A stretch of 13,349 nucleotides of DNA, from contig SKJO01000377.1 of NCBI GenBank assembly GCA_007121975.1, forward strand, positions 1 to 13,349, given 5' to 3'. The notes under the pieces are model-generated. The model worked only from the letters and a program-made list of their open reading frames with translations. It was not told the DNA's origin and did no database searches. This document shows, one piece after another, positions 1-7,125 of this stretch (positions within the stretch are counted from its first letter, which is position 1; each line of letters opens with the position of its first letter). Source of the stretch: Nitriliruptoraceae bacterium. GTDB taxonomy: Bacteria > Actinomycetota > Nitriliruptoria > Nitriliruptorales > Nitriliruptoraceae. Made by a program: the position numbers and the translations under genes.

Positions 1-38
1 GATCGACCCTCGCCCGGCTCGCCCCCCGGGGAGTCCCC

Positions 39-1037
39 GTGCTGCGCGCGGCCGTGCGCCGCACGCTGACCCGGCTGTTCGGTCCGCCGCCGATCGAGGC
101 CACCGCCGAGCCCGGCGACCCCGGCCTGACCGGACCCCACTCGCCGTCCTGGCGGGTCATCGGCGAGCCGGCCGCGATCGCCGGGGGGCTGCGCGGACTG
201 CTGGTGCAGGTGGCGCACCCGCTGGCGATGGCGGGGGTGGCCGACCACTCCGCGTTCCGTGAGGACCCGCTGGGACGGCTGCAGCGCACCTCGGCCTACG
301 TCACGGTCACGACCTTCGGCTCGACGCGCGAGGCGCTGGTGATCTCCCGGCGCGTGCGCGCGGTGCACCCCCGGGTGGTCGGCACGGCTCCCGACGGGCG
401 CGCGTACCGGGCCGACGACCCCCGGCTGCTGACCTGGGTGGCGGTCGCGCTGACCTCCTCGTTCCTCGCCGCCGACCGGCTGTGGGCGCCGCACCCGGTG
501 GTCGGGGCCGACGCGGACCGCTTCGTGCTCGAGCAGTCGCGCATCGCGGCCCTGCTCGATCCCCGCGTCGATCTCGACGCCCTGCTCGCCGACGACACCG
601 CCCACGCCGAACTGCGCGCCGGTCGGGTGCCCCTGCCGATGCTCGACGACGGCACCCTGCCCCGCACCGTCGCCGAACTCGATGCCGTGCTCGCCACCTA
701 CGACGCCGAGCTCGGCGTCAACCACCAGGGCCGCGACGCGCTGCACTTCCTGGCCGCGCCGCCGATCCCCCGCACCGCCCGCGGTGGCTACCGGGTCCTG
801 CTCGACGGCGCGATCGGCTCGCTCACCGGCGTGCAGCGCCGCGCGCTGGAGCTGACCCGCCCGGCCGTGCGCAACCGCCGTGCGGTGGGTCGGACCGGCA
901 CCGCGCTGACCCTGATGCGCCTGTCGACGGGGACCTCTCCCACCCTCGCGGCCGCCACCACGCGGGTCGGCGTGCCGCACGAGCGCTACGGTGCCGCCCT
1001 CGACGCGACCGGGAGATCGTCGTGCCACGCACCGTGA
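39..1037 (+). CDS. MpaB/DUF2236-family oxygenase (rubber-oxygenase-like fold)
   Basis: The 332-residue product matches the pattern of the DUF2236 (MpaB / latex-clearing-protein-like) family, whose studied members are b-type haem oxygenases. The conserved core is visible: residues 51-61 LRGLLVQVAHP with His60, then His70, the DPLGRLQRT segment at 76-84, a FGS segment at 93-95, His110 in VRAVHPRVVG, and the DDPRLLTWV stretch at 126-134. These histidines are the candidate haem or metal ligands. No signal peptide or clear membrane helix is seen, so I infer a cytoplasmic protein. The GTG start follows a GGGGAG SD at 28-33 with 5-nt spacing. The frame is open to the window edge, so a longer N-terminus is possible. 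The 3' end overlaps the next gene by 16 nt. Family is fairly sure; substrate is unknown. Confidence 0.82.
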   Translation: MLRAAVRRTLTRLFGPPPIEATAEPGDPGLTGPHSPSWRVIGEPAAIAGGLRGLLVQVAHPLAMAGVADHSAFREDPLGRLQRTSAYVTVTTFGSTREALVISRRVRAVHPRVVGTAPDGRAYRADDPRLLTWVAVALTSSFLAADRLWAPHPVVGADADRFVLEQSRIAALLDPRVDLDALLADDTAHAELRAGRVPLPMLDDGTLPRTVAELDAVLATYDAELGVNHQGRDALHFLAAPPIPRTARGGYRVLLDGAIGSLTGVQRRALELTRPAVRNRRAVGRTGTALTLMRLSTGTSPTLAAATTRVGVPHERYGAALDATGRSSCHAP

Positions 1038-3262
1038 TCCGGACCTGCCCGCTGTGCGAGGCCACCTGCGGGCTGGCCATCGACCTCGACGACAACGATC
1101 GGGTGGTGGGCGTGCGGGGCGACGCCGACGACGTGTTCAGCCGCGGCTACCTGTGCCCGAAGGGCGCCACCATCGGGCAGCTCGAGGCCGATCCGGACCG
1201 GCTGACCCGCCCGCTGGTGCGCCGGGACGGTCAGCTGCTGCCCGCCAGCTTCGACGAGGCCTACGCCGAGGTGGCGGCGCGCCTGCGCGCGGTCACCGCC
1301 GAGCACGGTCCCGACGCGGTCGCGATCTACCTCGGCAACCCCAACGTGCACAACCTCGCCGGGCAGCTCTACGTGCGCCCGCTGGTCAAGGCGCTGCGCA
1401 CCACCAACGTGTACTCGGCCTCGAGCGTCGATCAGCTGCCCAAGCACGTGAGCAGCGGCTACCTGTTCGGCGACCCGCTGGCGATCCCGGTGCCCGACCT
1501 CGACCGCACCGACCTGCTGGTGGTGCTCGGCGCCAACCCGCGGGTCTCCAACGGCTCGCTGATGACCGCCCCGGACCTGCCGGGCCGGCTCACCGCGCTG
1601 CAACGACGGGGCGGGCGGTTGGTCGTCGTGGACCCCAAGCGCACCCGCACCGCCGAGCGCGCCGACCGGCACCTGGCGATCCGCCCCGGGGCCGACGCCC
1701 TGCTGCTGATGGCCATCGTGGCCACGCTGGTCGCCGAGGACCTCGTCGACCTCGGTGACCACCTGCGCGGGCACGTCGAGGGCCTCGAGCAGGTCGCGGC
1801 GCTGGCCGCGCCCTTCACCCCGGAGCGGGTCGCCGAGGCGTGCGGCCTGCCGGCGACGGCGATCCGCGAGCTGGCCCACGAGCTCGCCGCCGCCGAGCGC
1901 GCGGTGGTCTACGGCCGGCTGGGCACCACCGCGGCGTCCTTCGGCACGACCACCTCGTGGCTGGTGGACGTGGTCAACGTGCTGACCGGCAACCTCGACC
2001 GGCCCGGTGGGGCGATGTTCCCCCGGCCCGCCCACCACCGCGGCAGCCGGCGCCGCGCGTTCCGGCACGCGCGGCGGCACAGCCGCGTGCGGGGGCTGCC
2101 CGAGGCCATCGGCGAGCTGCCCGTGGCCACGCTGGCCGACGAGATCGAGACCCCCGGTCCCGGCCAGGTCCGTGCGCTGATCACGGTCGCGGGCAACCCG
2201 GTGATCTCCACCCCGGACGCCGCCCGACTGGACGCCGCGATCGCCTCGCTCGACCTGGTGGTGGCCGTCGATCCCTACCTCACCGCCACCTCGCGCCACG
2301 CCGACGTGATCCTGCCACCCCCTGGCATCCTGCAACGCTCCCACTACGACCTGGCCTTCAGTGCGCTGGCGGTGCGCAACGTCGCCAACTACTCACCGGC
2401 GGCCGTGGCGCTGGACCCCGACCAGCCCGACGAGTGGGAGATCCTGCTGGCCCTGGCCGCGATCGCGCTCGGCCAGGACCCGCCCGTGGACGTCGACCTC
2501 GCGGATGCGTTCGTCGCCCGGCAGGCGATCGAGGCGGTGGTGGCCGACCCCGGGGCGCGCCTGGCCACCCGCGACCCCGACGCGCTCATGGCCACGCTCG
2601 CCGGGCGGCGGGGTCCCGAGCGCCTGCTCGACCTGCTGGTGCGCGCCGGCCCGTACGGTGACGGCTTCGGAACCCACCCCGACGGGCTGAGCCTCGAGGC
2701 GCTGCTGGCCGCGCCGCACGGCATCGACCTCGGGCCGCTCACCCCACGCATCCCCGAGGTGCTGACGACCACCTCGGGCCGCATCGAGCTCGCACCCGAG
2801 CCGATCGTCGCCGACGTGCCGCGGCTGGCCGCGGCGATGGACGCCGCCGTGCCGAACGGCGAGCACGACGGCGAGCAGCTGCTGCTGATCGGACGGCGCC
2901 ATCTGCGCACCAACAACTCGTGGTCACACAACGTGCCGGGGCTGGCCAAGGGCCAGCAGCTGTGCACGCTCGAGATCCATCCCGACGACGCCGCCGCCCG
3001 CGGGCTCGACGACGGCACGCTGGCCGCGGTCAGCTCCGAGGCCGGCGAGCTCGAGGTCAGCATCACCGTGACCGACGCGCTGCGCCCGGGGGTGGTGAGC
3101 CTGCCGCACGGCTTCGGCCACGACCTCGACGGCGTCGAGCAGCAGGTCGCACGCGCGAACCCCGGGGTCAACAGCAACCGGCTCACCCCACGGCAGGGGG
3201 TCGACCCGGTGTCGGGCACCGCGGTGCTCAACGGCGTGAGCGTGCGCGTGCGCGCGGTGTGA
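1022..3262 (+). CDS. Molybdopterin-dependent oxidoreductase with N-terminal [4Fe-4S] site (formate-dehydrogenase-like)
   Basis: A 746-residue enzyme of the DMSO-reductase/formate-dehydrogenase superfamily. It opens with a [4Fe-4S]-binding domain: Cys9, Cys12, Cys16 and Cys45 (CPLCEATCG ... GYLCPKG). The central molybdopterin domain follows (about 55-580, with VLGANPRVSN near 168-177 and VAGNPVIST near 389-397). The C-terminal dinucleotide-binding domain (about 617-746) begins with LLIGRRHLRTNNSWSHNVPG. The loop where the molybdenum ligand normally sits reads YSASSVDQLPKH (131-142) and has no Cys or selenocysteine; Ser or Asp137 is the candidate. No Tat signal is present, so it is probably cytoplasmic. 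GTG at 1022 is preferred because GGGAGA at 1011-1016 precedes it and the first Cys lies at the usual distance; the frame is open further upstream but there it only shadows the preceding gene. No ferredoxin, NAD-binding subunit or cofactor gene is nearby. The reaction cannot be assigned. Confidence 0.9.
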   Translation: MPRTVIRTCPLCEATCGLAIDLDDNDRVVGVRGDADDVFSRGYLCPKGATIGQLEADPDRLTRPLVRRDGQLLPASFDEAYAEVAARLRAVTAEHGPDAVAIYLGNPNVHNLAGQLYVRPLVKALRTTNVYSASSVDQLPKHVSSGYLFGDPLAIPVPDLDRTDLLVVLGANPRVSNGSLMTAPDLPGRLTALQRRGGRLVVVDPKRTRTAERADRHLAIRPGADALLLMAIVATLVAEDLVDLGDHLRGHVEGLEQVAALAAPFTPERVAEACGLPATAIRELAHELAAAERAVVYGRLGTTAASFGTTTSWLVDVVNVLTGNLDRPGGAMFPRPAHHRGSRRRAFRHARRHSRVRGLPEAIGELPVATLADEIETPGPGQVRALITVAGNPVISTPDAARLDAAIASLDLVVAVDPYLTATSRHADVILPPPGILQRSHYDLAFSALAVRNVANYSPAAVALDPDQPDEWEILLALAAIALGQDPPVDVDLADAFVARQAIEAVVADPGARLATRDPDALMATLAGRRGPERLLDLLVRAGPYGDGFGTHPDGLSLEALLAAPHGIDLGPLTPRIPEVLTTTSGRIELAPEPIVADVPRLAAAMDAAVPNGEHDGEQLLLIGRRHLRTNNSWSHNVPGLAKGQQLCTLEIHPDDAAARGLDDGTLAAVSSEAGELEVSITVTDALRPGVVSLPHGFGHDLDGVEQQVARANPGVNSNRLTPRQGVDPVSGTAVLNGVSVRVRAV

Positions 3263-3316
3263 CGCCGGGCCAGGGTCCAAGTACCCGCAAGCGCGCGCCC
3301 GATCGACCCACGAGGC

Positions 3317-3332
3317 CCGTCCAAACGGACGG
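3317..3332. repeat. Small perfect hairpin in the gap before otsB
   Basis: CCGTCC and GGACGG form a 6-bp perfect stem around an AAAC loop. It lies 54 nt after the molybdoenzyme stop, within the 178-nt gap 3263-3440. There is no T tract, so a role as terminator is only a guess. Nothing else in this gap was recognised: no clear promoter hexamers and no known riboswitch pattern. Confidence 0.3.
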
Positions 3333-3430
3333 TGCCGCCGCGCGCGCTGGGTGACAAGGCTGGAAGCACGGTCAGGCGGGAGCCGGGCGTCGGGCTGCAC
3401 GGTGCCGCTCCTCGTGGCCGACTGCGACCC

Positions 3431-3435
3431 AGGAG
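3431..3435 (+). promoter_or_regulatory. Ribosome binding site that fixes the otsB start
   Basis: AGGAG lies 5 nt before ATG 3441. It decides between that ATG and an in-frame GTG 90 nt upstream (3351), which would add 30 poorly structured residues ahead of the HAD domain. Confidence 0.7.
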
Positions 3436-3440
3436 CGCCC

Positions 3441-4289
3441 ATGCCCGCGACCCCCGCCCCGTCCTCCCGGCCGATCGACGAACTGCCCGCTGCGCTCCCG
3501 ATCGAGCCCTGGCTCGCGCCGGACGGTGGGGAGGATCCGCCGCCGCTGGCGGTGTTCCTCGACTACGACGGCACGCTGACCCCGATCGTCGACGATCCCG
3601 ACGCCGCCCTGCTGCCCGAGGCGACCCGCCGGGCCCTGGCCGAGCTGGCCACGCGCACCACGGTCGCCATCGTCAGCGGCCGCGACCTCGATGATGTCCG
3701 CGCCAAGGTCGCGGTCGACGGGCTGGCCTACGCCGGCTCCCACGGCTTCGACATCCTGCACCCCGACGGCACCCGCCATCAGCTGGCCACCGAGCTGACC
3801 CCGGCGCTGGACGCCGCCCAGGCCGTGCTCGACGAGCGTCTGGCCGACGTCGCCGGCGCGCGGGTCGAACGCAAGCGCTTCGCGATCGCGGTCCACGACC
3901 GGCAGGTCGACGACGCCGACGACCGCGCACGCATCGCCGAGATCTGCGCCGAGGTGGCGGGTGAGCACCCCCAGCTGCGGCCCACCGGCGGCAAGCGCAT
4001 CCACGAGCTGCGCCCGGACATCGACTGGGACAAGGGCCGCGCGATCGATGCGCTGCTCGACGAGCTCGACCTCGGCGACCACCGGCCGGTCTACCTCGGC
4101 GACGACCTCACCGACGAGGACGGGTTCCGGGCGGTGCTGGCCGCAGGCGGCCTTGCGGTGGTGGTGCGCGGCGAGGAGCGCGACCGCCCGACGATCGCCC
4201 AGGCCGTCCTCGACGACCCCGACCAGGCCCGTGAGCTGCTCGAGCAGCTCGCGGCCGCGCTGCCGGGCACCGACACGACCGGCGCCTGA
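3441..4289 (+). CDS. otsB: Trehalose-6-phosphate phosphatase (HAD superfamily)
   Basis: A 282-residue OtsB-type phosphatase, which removes phosphate from trehalose 6-phosphate to give trehalose in the cytoplasm. All HAD motifs are present. Motif I is FLDYDGTLTP with nucleophile Asp41 and acid/base Asp43. Motif II is SGR at 79-81. The motif III lysine is Lys185 in GGKRIHELRP, with WDKG at 196-199. Motif IV is GDDLTDEDGF at 220-229. GSHGFDI near 99-105 and the GGKR..ELRP signature are characteristic of trehalose phosphatases rather than beta-phosphoglucomutases. Length is normal for a stand-alone OtsB. The GH65 gene starts 28 nt downstream, so they are almost certainly one operon. No otsA (trehalose-6-phosphate synthase) lies in the window, so the substrate must be made from a distant gene. 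Confidence 0.92.
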   Translation: MPATPAPSSRPIDELPAALPIEPWLAPDGGEDPPPLAVFLDYDGTLTPIVDDPDAALLPEATRRALAELATRTTVAIVSGRDLDDVRAKVAVDGLAYAGSHGFDILHPDGTRHQLATELTPALDAAQAVLDERLADVAGARVERKRFAIAVHDRQVDDADDRARIAEICAEVAGEHPQLRPTGGKRIHELRPDIDWDKGRAIDALLDELDLGDHRPVYLGDDLTDEDGFRAVLAAGGLAVVVRGEERDRPTIAQAVLDDPDQARELLEQLAAALPGTDTTGA

Positions 4290-4317
4290 CCCGCGCCGCA
4301 CCGAGGAGGCCCACGCC

Positions 4318-6744
4318 ATGAGCGAGTGGATGCTGACCTACGACGGCTACGACCCGGACGAGGAGGGGTTGCGCGAAGCGCTGTGCGTGCTCGGCAACGG
4401 GGTGCTGGCCACCCGCGGCGCGGCCCCGGAGTCCGAGGCCGACGGGATCCACTACCCCGCCACCTACCTCGCCGGGGTCTTCAACCGCCTCGAGGACGAG
4501 GTCGACGGGGTGGCGGTAACCAACGAGTCGATCGTGAACCTGCCCAACTGGCTCGTGCTGCGCTTCCGCACCGACGGCGGCCCCTGGTTCAGCATGGCCG
4601 ACGGCGGCTGGACGCTGCACACCCAGCGCCTGACCCTCGACCTGCGCCGCGGCATCCTCACCCGCCACCTCGACACCAGCGACCCGGAGGGCCGGCGGCT
4701 GGCGATCACCCAGCGCCGCTTCGTGCACCTGGGCGACCCGCAGATCGCCGGGCTCGAGACCACCTTCGTGGCCACGGGGTGGAGCGGCGCACTGCAGGTG
4801 CGCGCCGCCATCGACGCCAACGTGCGCAACACCGGGGTGGAGCGCTACCGGGACCTGTCCGACCACCACCACGACGTCGTCGAACAGGCCATCGTCGACG
4901 AGCAGACCGTCACGGTCACCGTCGAGACCAACCAGACCCACCTGCGCATCGCCGAGGCGGCGCGGGTGCGGGTACACCACAACGGCGCCCGGTCCGCCGA
5001 CGACGTCACGCGCACCCCGCTGGACGAGCCGGGATTCGTCGGCGTCGACCTCGACCTCGAGCTCGCCAGCGGCGTGCCCACCACCGTGGAGAAGCTGGTC
5101 ACGGTGGTCTCCAGCCACGACCCGGCCATCGCCGAGCCCGCCGAGCACGCGGTGCGAAAGATCCTCCGGCTCCCCGACTTCGACACCCTGCTCGCCCGGC
5201 ACGTGTCGCGCTGGGACCAGCTGTGGGACCGCTTCGAGCTGCGCTTCGGCGAGCAGGAGGACATCGAGCGCATCCTCAACCTGCACACCTTCCACGCCCT
5301 GCAGACGGTCTCGCCCAACACCATCGATCGGGACGTGGGCGTACCGGCCCGCGGGCTGCACGGGGAGGCGTACCGGGGCCACATCTTCTGGGACGAGGTG
5401 TTCATCTTCCCCTACCTCAACCTGCGGATGCCGGTGCTGACCCGCTCGCTGCTGATGTACCGCTACCGGCGGCTGGACGAGGCCCGGCAGCGGGCCCGGG
5501 CAGCCGGGCACGCCGGGGCGATCTACCCCTGGCAGAGCGGCTCCGACGGGCGCGAGGAGTCGCAGGAGATGCACCTCAACCCGCAGTCGGGGACCTGGAA
5601 GCCCGACAACTCCCAGCTGCAGCGTCACATCAACATCGCGATCGCCTACAACGTGTGGCAGTACGTGGAGACCACCGGCGACCTCGAGTTCCTGCGCTAC
5701 TACGGCGCGGAGATGATGGTCGAGATCGCGCGGTTCTTCTCCAGCCTCGCGACCTACGACCGGGCCGCCGACCGCTACCACATCAACGGAGTGATGGGGC
5801 CCGACGAGTACCACGACGGCTACGTCGACCGCGACAAGCCCGGCCTCGACGACAACGCCTATACCAACATCATGGTGGTGTGGACGCTGTCGCGCATCTT
5901 CGAGCTGCTCGATCTGCTGCCCGAGCACCTGCGCCACGACCTGTGGGAGGCGCTCGACCTGTCCCGCTCCGAGCTCGACCGCTGGGAGGACCTCACCCGG
6001 CGCATGAAGGTGCCGTTCCACGGCGAGGGGATCATCAGCCAGTTCGCCGGCTACGAGAAGCTCGAGCGCTTCGACTGGGAGGGCTACCGCGAGCGCTACG
6101 GCGACATCCAGCGCCTCGACCGCATCCTGCACGCCGAGGGCGACACGCCCAACCGCTACCAACTGGCCAAGCAGGCCGACGTGCTGATGCTGTTCTACCT
6201 GCTGTCGGCCGACGAGCTGCAGCGCATCCTGCGCCGGCTCGGCTACGACTGGACCTCCGAGCGCATCCCGGACACCATCGACTACTACCGGCGGCGGACC
6301 TCGCACGGCTCCACGCTGAGCGGGGTCGTGCACGCCTGGCTGCTGGCCCGCTCCGATCGCACGCGCTCCTGGCAGCTGTTCCACCATGCCCTGCGCAGCG
6401 ACGTGGCCGACATCCAGGGCGGCACCACCCCCGAGGGCATCCACCTCGGCGCCATGACCGGCACCCTCGACCTCGTCCAGCGCGGCTACACCGGGCTGGT
6501 CGTGGAGCAGAACCAGCTGGTGTTCGAGCCGGCGCTGCCCGAGGAGGTCGACCGGCTCCGGCTGCGCCTGTTCTACCGCGGCCACCACCTCGGGGTCCTG
6601 CTCGACCACGAGCGGCTGCGCATCAGCGCCCCCGCCTCGGACCTTGCCTCCGTGACGATCAACTGTGCCGGCCAGTGCGAGGAGCTCGCCGCCGGCAATA
6701 CCGTCGAGTTCGTGCTGACCGGCGCCGGGGAAGGTGCGGGCTAG
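4318..6744 (+). CDS. Glycoside hydrolase family 65 protein, probable disaccharide phosphorylase
   Basis: An 808-residue GH65 protein, full length for the family. The N-terminal beta-sandwich domain covers about 1-270, the (alpha/alpha)6 catalytic barrel about 315-730, and a short C-terminal beta domain follows. The general acid is Glu497 in GVMGPDEYHDG. FWDE at 357-360 and KQAD at 618-621 are family landmarks. The phosphate-site loop is TSHGSTLS (661-668), which favours phosphorolysis over hydrolysis. Known GH65 enzymes split maltose, trehalose, trehalose 6-phosphate, kojibiose or nigerose to beta-glucose-1-phosphate. The FWDEVFIFPYLNLR variant resembles the clade fused to trehalose phosphatase in mycobacterial OtsB1, so a trehalose-related substrate is inferred, not shown. 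SD GAGGAGG (4303-4309) precedes the ATG. No beta-phosphoglucomutase gene is adjacent. Confidence 0.9.
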   Translation: MSEWMLTYDGYDPDEEGLREALCVLGNGVLATRGAAPESEADGIHYPATYLAGVFNRLEDEVDGVAVTNESIVNLPNWLVLRFRTDGGPWFSMADGGWTLHTQRLTLDLRRGILTRHLDTSDPEGRRLAITQRRFVHLGDPQIAGLETTFVATGWSGALQVRAAIDANVRNTGVERYRDLSDHHHDVVEQAIVDEQTVTVTVETNQTHLRIAEAARVRVHHNGARSADDVTRTPLDEPGFVGVDLDLELASGVPTTVEKLVTVVSSHDPAIAEPAEHAVRKILRLPDFDTLLARHVSRWDQLWDRFELRFGEQEDIERILNLHTFHALQTVSPNTIDRDVGVPARGLHGEAYRGHIFWDEVFIFPYLNLRMPVLTRSLLMYRYRRLDEARQRARAAGHAGAIYPWQSGSDGREESQEMHLNPQSGTWKPDNSQLQRHINIAIAYNVWQYVETTGDLEFLRYYGAEMMVEIARFFSSLATYDRAADRYHINGVMGPDEYHDGYVDRDKPGLDDNAYTNIMVVWTLSRIFELLDLLPEHLRHDLWEALDLSRSELDRWEDLTRRMKVPFHGEGIISQFAGYEKLERFDWEGYRERYGDIQRLDRILHAEGDTPNRYQLAKQADVLMLFYLLSADELQRILRRLGYDWTSERIPDTIDYYRRRTSHGSTLSGVVHAWLLARSDRTRSWQLFHHALRSDVADIQGGTTPEGIHLGAMTGTLDLVQRGYTGLVVEQNQLVFEPALPEEVDRLRLRLFYRGHHLGVLLDHERLRISAPASDLASVTINCAGQCEELAAGNTVEFVLTGAGEGAG

Positions 6745-6775
6745 CGACCCGACCCGACCGTGCGGACACCGGTCA

Positions 6776-6801
6776 GACCCCTTGCGCCGTGACGCGGGGT
6801 C
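6776..6801 (+). terminator. Possible GC-rich terminator hairpin after the GH65 gene
   Basis: GACCCC (6776-6781) pairs with GGGGTC (6796-6801). Inside, GCG (6784-6786) pairs with CGC (6793-6795) after a TT bulge. It lies 31 nt after the GH65 stop and ahead of the dodecin SD. No U-rich tail follows, so termination is inferred only from position and stem strength. No convincing dodecin promoter hexamers were identified in the rest of the gap. Confidence 0.35.
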
Positions 6802-6839
6802 GACCAAGGTAGAGACACTCAACGCGAGGAGTGCACCAC

Positions 6840-7055
6840 ATGGCAGAGAGCGTCTACAAGGTCATCGAGCTGGTCGGCACCAGCACTGAGTCGTGGGAGA
6901 AGGCGGCGGCGGCTGCGGTCGCCCGGGCCAACGAGTCGCTGCGCGACCTGCGCATCGCCGAGGTCAGCGAGATGGACATGGTCATCGAGAACGGCGCGGT
7001 GACCGCCTACCGGGCCAAGGTCAAGGTCTCCTTCAAGTACGCGGGTGCCGAGTAG
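6840..7055 (+). CDS. Dodecin-family small flavin-binding-type protein, variant without the conserved Trp
   Basis: A 71-residue dodecin. Family members assemble as hollow dodecamers that bind flavins or coenzyme A and buffer free flavin. The N-terminal YKVIELVGTS is the family hallmark. A helix (about 17-36) and two beta strands, EVSEMDMVIENG and VTAYRAKVKVSFKYAG, follow. In studied dodecins the segment before Glu-Val reads Trp-Phe, and the Trp stacks on the isoalloxazine ring. Here the aligned residues are Ile39-Ala40, so flavin binding may be altered or absent. The start is ATG 6840, 8 nt after GAGGAG (6826-6831); an in-frame GTG at 6831 lies inside that SD and is rejected. The gene is flanked by hairpins on both sides, suggesting it is transcribed on its own. 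Family certain; ligand uncertain. Confidence 0.9.
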   Translation: MAESVYKVIELVGTSTESWEKAAAAAVARANESLRDLRIAEVSEMDMVIENGAVTAYRAKVKVSFKYAGAE

Positions 7056-7072
7056 TCTCCGCGCGGTACCAG

Positions 7073-7100
7073 CACGGCACCGGGTCAGCCCGGTGCCGTG
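7073..7100 (+). terminator. Perfect 12-bp stem-loop after the dodecin gene, likely terminator
   Basis: CACGGCACCGGG (7073-7084) and CCCGGTGCCGTG (7089-7100) are exact reverse complements separated by TCAG. The hairpin begins 17 nt after the dodecin stop and is followed by GTTCGT, a weak T-poor tail. It is one of the two strongest hairpins in the window. It would fall inside the next coding region if that gene were started at GTG 7045, which argues for the later start at 7126. Confidence 0.6.
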
Positions 7101-7114
7101 GTTCGTCGCGACCC

Positions 7115-7118
7115 GGAG
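7115..7118 (+). promoter_or_regulatory. Ribosome binding site supporting the GTG 7126 start
   Basis: GGAG lies 7 nt before GTG 7126. It favours this start over the in-frame GTG 7045, which overlaps the dodecin gene and would place the 12-bp hairpin inside the coding sequence. Confidence 0.55.
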
Positions 7119-7125
7119 CAGCCCC

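Noticed and set aside
482..1021. Long upstream extension of the molybdoenzyme frame
   Set aside because: The extension is almost entirely Arg/Ala/Pro/Gly and lies within the DUF2236 gene; the Cys motif normally sits close to the N-terminus, as it does with GTG 1022.
986..2344. A 452-codon antisense frame over the molybdoenzyme
   Set aside because: No recognisable domain, composition typical of a GC shadow, and the plus-strand gene shows intact Fe-S and molybdopterin motifs.
3263..3440. A possible riboswitch or small RNA in the 178-nt gap before otsB
   Set aside because: I looked for known aptamer-like patterns and saw only a 6-bp hairpin and generic GC-rich sequence.
4108..6822. A 904-codon open frame antisense to the GH65 gene, and an 828-codon frame on the same strand (4326-6812)
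   Set aside because: Both are low-complexity, Ala/Arg/Gly/Val/Pro-rich shadows created by GC-rich codon use. The GH65 frame has all catalytic motifs and a good SD.
7045..7125. Earlier GTG start for the beta-propeller hydrolase, overlapping dodecin
   Set aside because: It would place a perfect 12-bp hairpin inside the coding region, and the extra residues do not match the family N-terminus.
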